A program made the position numbers and the translations under genes. A model generated the notes under the pieces. That model made no database searches. It worked only from the letters and a program-made list of their open reading frames with translations, and had not been told where the DNA came from. Shown here piece after piece: positions 1-8,692 of a stretch of DNA of 64,000 nt. Origin of the DNA: Prevotella melaninogenica ATCC 25845 (lineage in GTDB: Bacteria; Bacteroidota; Bacteroidia; Bacteroidales; Bacteroidaceae); the NCBI RefSeq assembly GCF_000144405.1, contig NC_014370.1, positions 1,245,501-1,309,500 of the forward strand. The letters are read 5' to 3'. Position 1 is the stretch's first letter. The number at the start of each line of letters is the position of its first letter.

Positions 1-114
1 GCTTGCAGCGTAAAGACCAGCCTCCATTACCTTAGCTATCAAGTCCTGTTCAGGCATACGCTCTTCATAAGCACGTACGCTACGACGTGTTAACAATGCT
101 TCTAATGCTTCCAT
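1..114 (-). CDS. nitroreductase family protein (N-terminus only, cut by window edge)
   Basis: The first 38 codons of a gene that runs off the left edge are visible. They read MEALEALLTRRSVRAYEE and so on, and the RRSVRxY segment is the N-terminal FMN-phosphate-binding signature of the nitroreductase/FMN reductase fold. Such enzymes use NAD(P)H and FMN to reduce nitro compounds, quinones or flavins in the cytoplasm. The ATG lies 12 bp after the stop of the upstream aminotransferase, so it is probably the third gene of an operon with the two PLP enzymes. Substrate cannot be predicted from this fragment. Confidence 0.8.
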   Translation of the reverse strand, partial: MEALEALLTRRSVRAYEERMPEQDLIAKVMEAGLYAAS

Positions 115-126
115 AACAGTTCTTTT

Positions 127-1308
127 TTATAATTCATTCACCGCTTCAGCCAACTGTTCCAACGCCTGACGAAGAATAGAACGCGGTGTACCAACATTCA
201 AACGCATAAAGCCTTCTCCACCGGGGCCAAACATTCTACCATCGTTCAACGCAAGATGAGCCTTATCAATAAAGAGATTCAATAACTCTTTATGCTTCAA
301 TCCCAATCCATGACAATCCAACCAAACAAGGAAACTTGCCTGCGGACGGAGTGGACGAATACCGGGAATATACTCACGACAGAAGTCTTCAACAAAGCGA
401 ACATTCTCTTCTACATATGCCAACATCTGTTTGCGCCACTCTTCTCCCTTCCGATAAGCAGCTATCGTGGCTATTGGTGCAAAGAGTGTAGGCTCATCTA
501 ATTCGTTAGCCTTCAACCAACCATAGAAGCGATTACGCAGTTCTTCGTTTGGAACGATAGCAAATGAACTGACAATACCTGCCATATTGAAGGTCTTTGT
601 TGGTGCTGCAAAGGTGATACTGATTTGTGCTGCACGCTCTGACACACTGGCAAACGGAATATGACGATTACCAAAAAGTGCCATATCACTGTGAATCTCG
701 TCGCTGATAACGATAATATTATGCTCGTAACAGAAGTCTGCCAAGCGACGTAATGTATCTTCTGACCAACACAATCCTGCAGGGTTATGAGGATTGGAGA
801 GTATCAGTACACGGCATTTATCATCGCAAACCTCTGCAAGATTATCAAAGTCCATGTCATAATATCCGTCCTCACGGAGACGAAGCGGATTGAAGACCAC
901 CTTACGATGATTAGCCTCTGGCGTCAAACGGAATGGATGATAGACAGGTGGTTGTATAATAACCTTTTCGTCAAGTTCCGTAAATACATTCACCACAAAG
1001 CCGATACCCCTAACAATACCAGGAATAAAACTCAACCACTCTGGCTTTACTTCCCAATCATGATGAGCACGTATCCAGTCGATGATAGCAGGACGGAAGT
1101 CTTCTGGTTCGACTGTATAGCCAAAGATAGGATGAGAAAGACGATCCTTGAGAGCCTCCACAACAAAGTCTGGACAAGCAAAATCCATATCAGCTACCCA
1201 GAGAGGCAGTAGGTCATTACGTCCCCAACGTGGAAGAAGTGCCTCATGCTTCAAGTCACCACTTCCCGAACGATCGATTATCTCGTCAAAATTATAAGTT
1301 TTCATCAT
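127..1308 (-). CDS. patB: MalY/PatB-type PLP aminotransferase, probable cystathionine beta-lyase
   Basis: A 393-residue fold-type I PLP enzyme of the MalY/PatB family, which usually acts as a C-S (cystathionine beta-) lyase in the cytoplasm. Visible signatures are LPLWVADMDF near residue 34, the SNPHNPAG loop near 171, SDEIHSD near 202 and the Schiff-base lysine in APTKTFNMAG (K238). Length is normal for the family. Its ATG overlaps the stop of the upstream Cys/Met-metabolism enzyme by 4 bp (ATGA), which indicates translational coupling. Together the pair looks like sulfur amino-acid interconversion or hydrogen sulfide/methanethiol release. A second ATG follows directly, so the start could be one codon later. 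An aminotransferase role is the alternative. Confidence 0.85.
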   Translation of the reverse strand: MMKTYNFDEIIDRSGSGDLKHEALLPRWGRNDLLPLWVADMDFACPDFVVEALKDRLSHPIFGYTVEPEDFRPAIIDWIRAHHDWEVKPEWLSFIPGIVRGIGFVVNVFTELDEKVIIQPPVYHPFRLTPEANHRKVVFNPLRLREDGYYDMDFDNLAEVCDDKCRVLILSNPHNPAGLCWSEDTLRRLADFCYEHNIIVISDEIHSDMALFGNRHIPFASVSERAAQISITFAAPTKTFNMAGIVSSFAIVPNEELRNRFYGWLKANELDEPTLFAPIATIAAYRKGEEWRKQMLAYVEENVRFVEDFCREYIPGIRPLRPQASFLVWLDCHGLGLKHKELLNLFIDKAHLALNDGRMFGPGGEGFMRLNVGTPRSILRQALEQLAEAVNEL

Positions 1309-2480
1309 GCTTCCAAAGCCTGCTTAATATCATCGAATAGGTCATCAACACTTTCCAAACCAATACTAAGACGTATGGTAGTGTCTTGCACATCCATTGC
1401 TGCACGCTCCTCAGCAGTGAAAAGTCCGAAGATAGTACTTGCTGGGTGGATAGCCAAGGTACGATTATCAAAGAGGTTAGTTGCCCGATGAATGAGTTTC
1501 AAGTTATCGAGCATTCTGAAGCAAGCCTCTTGACTCTCTAAGTCTATTGTGACCATTGCTCCAGCTGTTTCACCATACTGACTCACAGCCAACTGATGAT
1601 ATGGATTATCCTCCAAGCCCACATAGTTTACCTTATGAATAGGCTTTAGCGTACGTAATCTTTGTGCCAATTCCAAAGCATTACCTGCTTGAGCGCGATA
1701 GCGTACGTCCAAAGTCTCTAAGCCCAAGGTCTGCATATAGGCAACCTGTGGTGTCATATAAGCTCCAAGGTTAAAGAGCATCTCATTCAAGAGGCGCTTA
1801 CCAATAGAAGGGAACGTACCATAATCAATAACAAGACCGCCCAAAGAAGTTGCACCACCACTGATATACTTTGTACTTGAAACGACCTCTAAGTCAATGC
1901 CCAAGTCCTTTGCAGAGAACTGTGTGAAAGGAATAAGCGTAGTATCAGCAATGACAGGGATGCCATGCTGGTGTGCTATTGAAGTCAAGGCACGTACATC
2001 AACCACCTCAAGTTGAGGATTTGTCATGATTTCAAGGAACAAACAGCACGTATTATCGTCTATCAATCGTTCTACAGCCTCAACATCTGTAAGGTCACAA
2101 AGTCTTGCCTCAACCCCCAATCTGCTCAGTGTAGATGTGAGCAAAGAATAAGTATTACCAAAGAGATGACGTGACGTGATAACGTTCTTACCCTGTTCAA
2201 CAACAGAAAAAAGCGTATTACTGATAGCAGCCATACCCGAGTTGAGAGCAATAACATTCTCAGCACCCGTCAAAGCCTTAACACGCTGTTCGAGATTTGT
2301 CACTGTTGGGTTCTCCACACGTGAATAATCAGGTGCATCAATACGTCCACAAAAGGCATCAGCCATCACTTTTGCATTGTCAAACTCAAAAGCAACCGCA
2401 TTATAGATGGGCATACTTAACGCATCATATGCATCTCTACGCTTATAAGGCTGATGAATAGCCTGTGTCTGTTTCTTCAT
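1305..2480 (-). CDS. Cys/Met metabolism PLP enzyme (O-acetylhomoserine sulfhydrylase / methionine gamma-lyase family)
   Basis: A 391-residue trans-sulfuration family enzyme. It shows the family order: YSRVENPTVTNLEQRV near residue 52, SGMAAI near 81, the cofactor aspartate in VIADTT near 179, and the PLP lysine in SSTKYISGG (K204). Members include O-acetylhomoserine sulfhydrylase (MetY), cystathionine gamma-synthase and methionine gamma-lyase; sequence alone does not separate them here. It is the first gene of a probable operon with patB, with a 4-bp overlap, and the nitroreductase. No TAnnTTTG box is obvious in the 90 bp between it and lptD. Confidence 0.85.
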   Translation of the reverse strand: MKKQTQAIHQPYKRRDAYDALSMPIYNAVAFEFDNAKVMADAFCGRIDAPDYSRVENPTVTNLEQRVKALTGAENVIALNSGMAAISNTLFSVVEQGKNVITSRHLFGNTYSLLTSTLSRLGVEARLCDLTDVEAVERLIDDNTCCLFLEIMTNPQLEVVDVRALTSIAHQHGIPVIADTTLIPFTQFSAKDLGIDLEVVSSTKYISGGATSLGGLVIDYGTFPSIGKRLLNEMLFNLGAYMTPQVAYMQTLGLETLDVRYRAQAGNALELAQRLRTLKPIHKVNYVGLEDNPYHQLAVSQYGETAGAMVTIDLESQEACFRMLDNLKLIHRATNLFDNRTLAIHPASTIFGLFTAEERAAMDVQDTTIRLSIGLESVDDLFDDIKQALEA

Positions 2481-2526
2481 TTTCTTTTAAACGTTTGTAT
2501 TGTTTATAAAAGGATTCAAATCAATA

Positions 2527-2547
2527 ACGGACGGCAGAACCGTCCGT
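2527..2547 (-). terminator. short hairpin after lptD
   Basis: An 8-bp perfect stem (ACGGACGG / CCGTCCGT) with a 5-nt loop, located 23 bp past the lptD stop. There is no long T tract on the minus strand, so it is a weak intrinsic terminator or a processing hairpin. Confidence 0.5.
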
Positions 2548-2570
2548 CTTATGAAGTGCATTTTATCTTA

Positions 2571-5417
2571 TTAATACCACTGTACAGCATTTGTAATACC
2601 ACTTCGCTTATCATACTTCAACGCATCTGTCAGCGTTGCAGCATTACAACGGAAGGTAAAGTTGTAAGATGTATATGGTGCTAAAACTACAGAAGCACTC
2701 ATATTAAAACAGTGGAGGTCACGTGACAGGCTGGCTGTTGTCATACTCATCGCATGGTTTTCAAAGTCGTAACCACTTGAGAAGTTAATATTCCAGCCAT
2801 CACTGATACGAATATTACCAGAGAAGTTCAACGTCTGTGTGAACTTATAAGGGTAACGCATCGTCTTAGTATTGAACCTACCCGCTGTATTCTCACGCAT
2901 CGTAATACCATAACCGATTGTCAATGACCATGGCATATTGAAACTCATGTAACCATCATCATCCGTCTCAGCAATATTACCACGCTTCTTCTTAGCAGCA
3001 TATTTTCCCTTTTCAAGGTCATCATCCATGTTTGATTCGATGTTAGTATCTGGACCATCGCTATCTACTGATACCTTATCATCATCTTTATCATCCTTAC
3101 GTCCGAACCACTTCTTCAACTTCTCTGGATTCAAAGTGAATGAGAAGTTCTGCGACATACCTTGGAAACGAGGTAAACGACCATATCCCCACTCTGTATG
3201 ATTACCTACGTAAGGCTTACCATTAGCATCAAGTTCGTAAGCATAAGTAGCAAACTGTGCATTCATTGAGAAGGTATAATTCTTCCACCATTTCAAACGC
3301 AGACGCATACTAAGGTCACTCCAACGATGATAGTCTGCTGCAGCATTGTAAGACATACTTGCTCCTAACTCATCAATGATACTTATCTTCTTATAACCAG
3401 TAGTATCCTTATCGCTCTTAATCTTCATTTCGATGTTATTGCTAACATCCCAACTGATCATCTCAGTCTTGTACTTACCCGGCACACTATAAAGTTCATC
3501 TTGATAAGGTGAGTATTCAACAAGTTTCACGTTACCACTTGCATCTGTATACTGATAGCTATCATAGTAGCCATAACGGCGTGCACCAAAGTTTGGTGAG
3601 TAAGAGAAAGAAACCTGTGGAGTGATGACATGGCGGATAGCCTGTATCTTATCGCCAAATAATTTTCTATTAGGTACCCAGAAACCATATAATTTCGTGC
3701 TGGCACCCACATTCATACTCCAGTTGTAAACATTATGGAAACCATAGGTAGTATCTCTTACCACCTCTTTCTGAAGAGTATTATCCCATCCACGTGTCAC
3801 CTTCTTAGAATACATACGATCCGTAAAATTGAAAGATGGTGTCACATTGATATAATTAAACAAGGTGAAGTTTGCCTGTACAGGGATTGTATGCTGGAAA
3901 GCATTTTTCCAGTCTTTGATCAGATTAGAGTGTAAGAGTTTATCTTCCTTCGTTGAGATAGAATTAGCCAACTGGCCCGTATAGCTCATCGAAATCTTCT
4001 CATACCAACGTTCCTTACCCACAAGATGCTTTCGCTTGAAAGGATAGAATCGGCTCAAACTAATGTTCAAGTCTGGCAGTGTTATCTGAATAGAAGAGTC
4101 ACGCATATTCTGTGCAAGGTTCGTAGTAGCACTCAAAGAGAGTCCAATACTTGAGAAACCTGTGCTCCAGCTAACAGAAGAAGTTCTCGTAGACTGTGTG
4201 AGTGTCTGCGGATTATACATACTATTGAGGTTGTTACGCTCATAGCTTGATGTCGCAAAGTTCACACTTGCCGCCAAAGAACTATAAGGATTCGCCTTTG
4301 GATCTTGGCGGTGATTCCACTGAATCTTAAAGCTTTCCTGCTCAGCAAAGTCTGGCAATCCCTTGTCACCCGTCTTTGAATCCTGATAACTAAAGAGGAA
4401 TGAGCCTGAATATCTGTAACGCTTACGGTAGTTGCTGGCTGCAGACACACCCCAAGAACCCTTAGTATAGATTTCTCCTAAGAGTTTTAAGTCCCACTTA
4501 TCACTAATCGCAAAGTAGTAACCACCATCACGAAGGTAGAAACCACGGTCGCTTTCATCACCATAACTTGGCATAATGAAACCGCTCGAATACTTCTTAG
4601 AGAATGGGAAGAAACCGTATGGAATTGCCAATGGTAAAGGAACGTCCGCCACTACGAGATAAGCTGGTCCAAAAACAACATCCTTACCTGGACGAACCTT
4701 TGCACGAGAAAGAGCAATGTAAAAGTCTGGATGAGGCTTATCACAAGTAGTGTAACGACCATGTTGCAAGTAAATAGAACCCGTAGAGTCACGTTTTCCA
4801 ACTTCTCCACTCAAGAAACCATCTTGCTGTTCGGTGTAAACACCCTTAATCAAGCCTTTCTTTGACTTAAAGTTGAAAGCCATTGTGTCACTCTTATATT
4901 CATCTTTACCCATAGTAAAGACAGGCTTTCCCTTGATTCCACCCTCTGCTGTAGAATCGACTGTACCTGTTGCACGCACAGTACTTTTATCAAGATTCAT
5001 ATGAACCTTGTCACTCGTAAGCTTCATATTCTCATAATCAACCTTCGAGTTACCATACAGATACGCTGTACCCGACTCTGCATCATAAACGAGAGAGTCC
5101 TCTGCAGAATACTTAACAGGTGCATCAATTCCATTCGAACGTGCACGCATCATGCTATCGGCACGAATAGAATCGTCTATTGCTTTATTATGATGATAGA
5201 TAGCCAACTGAAGAGAATCCATCTTCGTGGTATCTGGGATATTCTTATTGACCGCCTTACTATCCTTTGGACTTTGTCCTTTCAGTAGCGTATCAACCAC
5301 AACAGCACTTGCCTTAGTCTTCTTGGTTTTCTTACCTTGAGGCACAGACATGTTGACACTTGCCATTGCAAAAACAACAACAAAGGATAATAGGAATATA
5401 ATGCTCTTATTTCTCAT
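2571..5417 (-). CDS. lptD: LPS assembly outer-membrane protein LptD (Bacteroidetes type)
   Basis: A 948-residue outer-membrane protein that inserts LPS into the outer leaflet. A signal peptide covers about residues 1-25. A Lys/Thr-rich low-complexity stretch follows, then an OstA/LptA-like beta-jellyroll region (about 105-260; SVLYDAESG-like repeats and VRATGTVDSTAEG). The long C-terminal barrel begins with the LptD hallmark of proline-rich strands (PLPLAIPYGFFPFSKKYSSG, about 265-285). The C-terminus ends in aromatic residues (VQWY), as barrels usually do. An acidic Asp/Lys insert (KDDKDDDK, about residue 780) lies in a probable loop. Bacteroidetes LptD proteins are usually longer than the E. 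coli one. It is transcribed away from dnaX, separated by 437 bp. Confidence 0.88.
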   Translation of the reverse strand: MRNKSIIFLLSFVVVFAMASVNMSVPQGKKTKKTKASAVVVDTLLKGQSPKDSKAVNKNIPDTTKMDSLQLAIYHHNKAIDDSIRADSMMRARSNGIDAPVKYSAEDSLVYDAESGTAYLYGNSKVDYENMKLTSDKVHMNLDKSTVRATGTVDSTAEGGIKGKPVFTMGKDEYKSDTMAFNFKSKKGLIKGVYTEQQDGFLSGEVGKRDSTGSIYLQHGRYTTCDKPHPDFYIALSRAKVRPGKDVVFGPAYLVVADVPLPLAIPYGFFPFSKKYSSGFIMPSYGDESDRGFYLRDGGYYFAISDKWDLKLLGEIYTKGSWGVSAASNYRKRYRYSGSFLFSYQDSKTGDKGLPDFAEQESFKIQWNHRQDPKANPYSSLAASVNFATSSYERNNLNSMYNPQTLTQSTRTSSVSWSTGFSSIGLSLSATTNLAQNMRDSSIQITLPDLNISLSRFYPFKRKHLVGKERWYEKISMSYTGQLANSISTKEDKLLHSNLIKDWKNAFQHTIPVQANFTLFNYINVTPSFNFTDRMYSKKVTRGWDNTLQKEVVRDTTYGFHNVYNWSMNVGASTKLYGFWVPNRKLFGDKIQAIRHVITPQVSFSYSPNFGARRYGYYDSYQYTDASGNVKLVEYSPYQDELYSVPGKYKTEMISWDVSNNIEMKIKSDKDTTGYKKISIIDELGASMSYNAAADYHRWSDLSMRLRLKWWKNYTFSMNAQFATYAYELDANGKPYVGNHTEWGYGRLPRFQGMSQNFSFTLNPEKLKKWFGRKDDKDDDKVSVDSDGPDTNIESNMDDDLEKGKYAAKKKRGNIAETDDDGYMSFNMPWSLTIGYGITMRENTAGRFNTKTMRYPYKFTQTLNFSGNIRISDGWNINFSSGYDFENHAMSMTTASLSRDLHCFNMSASVVLAPYTSYNFTFRCNAATLTDALKYDKRSGITNAVQWY

Positions 5418-5431
5418 TGCCTAAATAACGT

Positions 5432-5440
5432 ACAAAAATA
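5432..5440 (-). promoter_or_regulatory. -7 box for lptD
   Basis: Minus strand TATTTTTGT matches TAnnTTTG. It places the start of transcription about 8-10 nt before the lptD ATG. Confidence 0.55.
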
Positions 5441-5643
5441 CTGAAATAATGCCGAATAGAACTACCATTACGCTATTTTAACTTTTACAATAATGTACGT
5501 ATATGCTCTTACTGAAAATATTAAATTCTTCTTTTGCCGTCCAATAGAACCTGAATAGTATACCCTCAATACAGAATGTCATTGATAATTATAGCACCCT
5601 AAAATACTTAGAAACGCAGCAATTTTACCTCCCAATAAGATTT

Positions 5644-5726
5644 GTGTTTACCATCAGCACGACATGTGCGAAGTATCAGCACCATATGTGCGGAGCATCA
5701 GCACCAAGCGTGCGAAGCAACAACAC
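5644..5726 (+). repeat. 22-bp-period tandem repeat, locus 1
   Basis: Three consecutive 22-bp units (5655-5676, 5677-5698, 5699-5720) plus a degenerate half unit before and 6 bp after. Each unit has GCAC-N5-GTGC followed by G(A/G)AG(C/T)A. It lies in the 437-bp dnaX-lptD intergenic region. See the finding on the five-locus family. Confidence 0.85.
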
Positions 5727-5854
5727 AACAACTTAAAGCCGACTATAACCCACTTCTAAACCTTTCTTTTCCTGCTAAAAGAATACTAACTTCTTATTAA
5801 TCTGCAAGATATTGATGAGCAATATTAGCCGTAACAGGACAGACGTAGAGTTAC

Positions 5855-7666
5855 TTAATCCAAGCACAAACCTAATGTATCGATAAGTTTCTTAACAGGA
5901 TGATTCGTTTCCAAAAGTTTACTCAAAGACTCACGAGGTGTAAGCATAGGTTTGATTTCCTCATGCTTAGCAAGACGAATCTCTACTTCAATCTGCCCAT
6001 TACGCAATTCCTTTGCCAAAGTAGCACGAATACGCGACTTGATTGCAAGCATTTCGTTGAGCTGAATATTATTATCAGCAAGTACCAAGATTACTGGATA
6101 CTCTGAAATAGTAGGCGTGATATTCTTCATGCGTTGCGACAAAGCTTGCATACGCTCTGGCATTCGTGAACACATAGCACGCCAACTCACAACAAGGTCT
6201 TGCTGTGTAAAGCCCTCATGCTCATCCTTATTAGTTATTTCAACTTCCTCATCCTGCTTTTTCTTCTTATCGGTCTTGAGTAGATTGTCAAATGACATCG
6301 TCAATGAACCAAGATTAACAGAATTCGGAATACCAGAAGATACATTCACCTTAGGGCGTACACCAGACGTTTCTGTGACGGGTTTCTCTGGTGAAGACAC
6401 GACCTCTACAGACACTACTTCGCTATCCTTAGAACCACGAGCAGCATCGTCATCACGCTTTAGGCTCCCGACCACCTGCGGAGTCGGTTTCTGTTGAGCC
6501 TTCAGAACAAGATTCTTGAACAGGGATTTTAATCGCTTAGGGCTGCGCCCCGAGGCAGGGATATCATCATCCTTCTGCGTAATTTGCGCTACTTGGATGA
6601 GCGTCAGTTCCACCAACAAACGTTTATTAGAACTCTGACGATATTCCACATCACAACGATTCATAATCTGCAAAGCCGTATAAAGGAAGTTGACAGGGCA
6701 TTTTTGTGCCTGCAACTGATAGCGATTACGCAGTTGTTCGCTTACTTCAAGCAAAGGAAGTGTCTGTGCATCCTTTGCCATCAACACATTACGGACATGA
6801 GATGCCAAACCATTCACAAGATGTCCACCATCAAATCCCTTATTAATAACGCTGTTCAAGAGAACCATTATCTCACTCACTTTATTCTCTAAAGCAAGGT
6901 CGATGATATTAAAATAATTCTCCGCATCGAGTACATTCAAGTCCTCAATCACCTTCTGATAAGTGATATTTCCTTGTGAGAAACTTGCAGCCTGATCGAA
7001 TATTGAGAGCGCGTCACGCATTCCGCCATCCGCTTTCTCAGCAATAACGTTCAGAGCCTCTTCGTCAAATTGAATGTTCTCCTTCTCAGCAACACGCTTA
7101 AGATGGTTGATGATATTAGGAACCGTCATACGCTCGAAGTCGTAAATCTGACAGCGAGAGAGAATCGTTGGGAGAATCTTATGTTTTTCTGTTGTTGCAA
7201 GGATGAAGATAACGTGTGCAGGCGGTTCCTCCAAAGTCTTTAGAAAAGCATTGAAGGCAGCTGTAGAGAGCATATGAACCTCATCAATAATAAAGACCTT
7301 ATAACGACCCACCTGTGGCGGAATACGCGTCTGATCCATCAATGACTTGATGTTCTCAACAGAGTTATTGCTGGCAGCATCTAATTCGAAGATATTATAG
7401 CTTCTTCCTTCTCCAAACGCCTTACAACTCTCACACTCGTTACAAGCCTCACCATCAGCTGTTGGATGTTCACAGTTGATTGCCTTCGCAAAAATTCGAG
7501 CACAAGTAGTCTTGCCCACTCCTCGTGGACCGCAGAAAAGGTAGGCATGAGCCAGCTTACCACTCTTCACAGCATTCTTCAGCGTAGTCGTCAACGCCTG
7601 TTGTCCTACAACGGAATCAAAGGACATTGGACGATACTTTCGCGCCGAAACAATATATTCATCCAT
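5855..7666 (-). CDS. dnaX: DNA polymerase III subunit gamma/tau
   Basis: A clamp-loader ATPase of 603 residues. From the chosen ATG: MDEYIVSARKYRP, Walker A GPRGVGKT at about 46-53, a four-cysteine zinc site (CEHPTADGEACNECESC), Walker B DEVHM, the sensor segment LATTEKHKILPTILSRC, and the gamma/tau collar domain. A linker rich in Lys/Asp/Glu leads to a C-terminal tau-like domain (about 480-603). The reading frame extends upstream to a TTG at 7693, but that TTG lies inside the -7 box, so the ATG at 7666 is the start. The gene is divergent from the divIC-like gene. Confidence 0.95.
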   Translation of the reverse strand: MDEYIVSARKYRPMSFDSVVGQQALTTTLKNAVKSGKLAHAYLFCGPRGVGKTTCARIFAKAINCEHPTADGEACNECESCKAFGEGRSYNIFELDAASNNSVENIKSLMDQTRIPPQVGRYKVFIIDEVHMLSTAAFNAFLKTLEEPPAHVIFILATTEKHKILPTILSRCQIYDFERMTVPNIINHLKRVAEKENIQFDEEALNVIAEKADGGMRDALSIFDQAASFSQGNITYQKVIEDLNVLDAENYFNIIDLALENKVSEIMVLLNSVINKGFDGGHLVNGLASHVRNVLMAKDAQTLPLLEVSEQLRNRYQLQAQKCPVNFLYTALQIMNRCDVEYRQSSNKRLLVELTLIQVAQITQKDDDIPASGRSPKRLKSLFKNLVLKAQQKPTPQVVGSLKRDDDAARGSKDSEVVSVEVVSSPEKPVTETSGVRPKVNVSSGIPNSVNLGSLTMSFDNLLKTDKKKKQDEEVEITNKDEHEGFTQQDLVVSWRAMCSRMPERMQALSQRMKNITPTISEYPVILVLADNNIQLNEMLAIKSRIRATLAKELRNGQIEVEIRLAKHEEIKPMLTPRESLSKLLETNHPVKKLIDTLGLCLD

Positions 7667-7689
7667 AGTTTCAAAATCTAATTGTATAT

Positions 7690-7698
7690 GCAAAGGTA
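7690..7698 (-). promoter_or_regulatory. -7 box for dnaX
   Basis: Minus strand TACCTTTGC, a perfect TAnnTTTGC. Transcription should begin about 7 nt downstream, giving a leader of about 15-20 nt to the ATG at 7666. This box decides the dnaX start. Confidence 0.75.
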
Positions 7699-7794
7699 AT
7701 AAAAGTTAAGAAAAGAGGAGGAAGGAGGAAAGAATTAAATTGTTAATTTGCTAAAAATATGTATGTTTCATGCTCCGATATGCAATCTTTTCCT

Positions 7795-7803
7795 TACTTT
7801 TGC
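7795..7803 (+). promoter_or_regulatory. -7 box for the divIC-like gene
   Basis: TACTTTTGC, 19 bp before the GTG at 7822. In-frame ATGs further upstream (7759) would precede transcription and are rejected as starts. Confidence 0.7.
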
Positions 7804-7821
7804 AAAAAAGAATGTAAAGAA

Positions 7822-8166
7822 GTGAGTAAGATTACCGGACATATTTACAATTTTTTCAGCCGATTTAAGTTTCATATCGTCATCATCTTGGGCGTACTCA
7901 TTGTAGGCGTTTTAGATGAGAACAGTTTTATGAAACGTATAGAGTATGCTTATCAGATTGACGACTTAAAAACTGAAATCCGAAAGTATGACAGCCAATA
8001 TCAGCATGACATGCAACAGCTTAAGGAACTAAAGACAGACCCAAAGGCTATTGCACGCGTTGCCCGAGAGCGTTACTTCATGAAGGCTGACAACGAAGAT
8101 ATCTTCGTGTTGAGCGATGATGAGCATCAAACTGAAAACACAGCTAAAAATGAGACAACTGAATAA
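7822..8166 (+). CDS. septum formation initiator family protein (DivIC/FtsB-like)
   Basis: A small bitopic membrane protein of about 114 residues. A short cytoplasmic N-terminus (SKITGHIYNFFSRF) is followed by one TM helix (FHIVIILGVLIVGVL). Then comes a coiled-coil-forming segment (IDDLKTEIRKYDSQYQHDMQQLKELK) and the conserved AIARVARERYFMKADNEDIFV end. Family members form the FtsB/FtsL/FtsQ-type divisome subcomplex. The start is the GTG at 7822, preceded by AAAGAA and 19 bp after a -7 box. Its 3' end overlaps the next gene by 17 bp, so the two are co-transcribed. Confidence 0.85.
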   Translation: MSKITGHIYNFFSRFKFHIVIILGVLIVGVLDENSFMKRIEYAYQIDDLKTEIRKYDSQYQHDMQQLKELKTDPKAIARVARERYFMKADNEDIFVLSDDEHQTENTAKNETTE

Positions 8167-8584
8167 ACTCGAATCAATTATTTACCTTTTGGGAGGAATC
8201 ATAATGGTTATAGGTGCAGGCTTGTACGCTTTCCTTTTGATTCAACCAATAGCCTGTTGGCTAATGCTTGCTGGTGCTGTTGCTTTTTCTCTTATGCAGT
8301 CACGTCAGCGATACCTTGGAACATCTCTTTCTATTCGTCGTTTACGTAAGATTATGTCACTTGCAGGATGGGGATTCATTCTTGCAGGATTCTTTATGGT
8401 AGAAGACTCCTACCATTTTCTTCGTCCTGTTTTTGCAGGTTCATTAGATAGCTATAGCAGCTATGTAAGTATTTTCCATCACAATTGGGTCATACTCCTA
8501 CTTATTTCTGCTATCATAGAGATGTATACTACTCATCGTATCAGCTACGAACTAAAGAAGGAAAGCGAAAGTCCAAGTACCTAA
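8150..8584 (+). CDS. small four-TM membrane protein, function unknown
   Basis: About 144 residues from the ATG at 8150 (MRQLNKLESIIYLLGG). That start overlaps the divIC-like gene by 17 bp and is preferred over an upstream ATG at 8117 deeper in the neighbour. Four hydrophobic helices are visible (IIYLLGGIIMVIGAGLYAFL, IACWLMLAGAVAFSLM, IMSLAGWGFILAGFFMV, NWVILLLISAIIEMY), with a basic segment (SRQRYLG...RRLRK) between the second and third. The C-terminus is charged. No enzyme motif is seen. The tight coupling to a divisome gene suggests envelope function, but that is inference only. Confidence 0.75.
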   Translation: MRQLNKLESIIYLLGGIIMVIGAGLYAFLLIQPIACWLMLAGAVAFSLMQSRQRYLGTSLSIRRLRKIMSLAGWGFILAGFFMVEDSYHFLRPVFAGSLDSYSSYVSIFHHNWVILLLISAIIEMYTTHRISYELKKESESPST

Positions 8585-8652
8585 AAAAAGCTAAAAGCTT
8601 AGAGATAGTTTTAATTTGAATAAAAAAGTTTCTCGGCTTCAATTATAGAATG

Positions 8653-8661
8653 TAATTTTGT
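8653..8661 (+). promoter_or_regulatory. -7 box for DUF4369 lipoprotein
   Basis: TAATTTTGT, 31 bp before the ATG at 8693. Confidence 0.55.
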
Positions 8662-8692
8662 CTGAGAAGAAACAGAACCAGTTTAATTATCT

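Larger units (their letters stand above)
5418..5854. other. 437-bp intergenic region between dnaX and lptD
   Basis: It holds the lptD -7 box near its left end and the 22-bp-period repeat in the middle. No ORF with convincing coding character or RNA gene was seen in the rest. Confidence 0.6.

Noticed and set aside
5644..5726. CRISPR array
   Set aside because: The 22-bp units run head to tail without unique spacers, are diverged from each other, and no cas genes are present.
6240..6300. Programmed frameshift in dnaX
   Set aside because: The A-rich run reads AAG-AAG-AAA-AAG in frame; the required A-AAA-AAG slippery heptamer in the correct phase is absent (G precedes AAA-AAG).
7759..7821. Upstream ATG for the divIC-like gene
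   Set aside because: It precedes the TACTTTTGC promoter box and encodes residues unlike the family; the GTG at 7822 is preferred.
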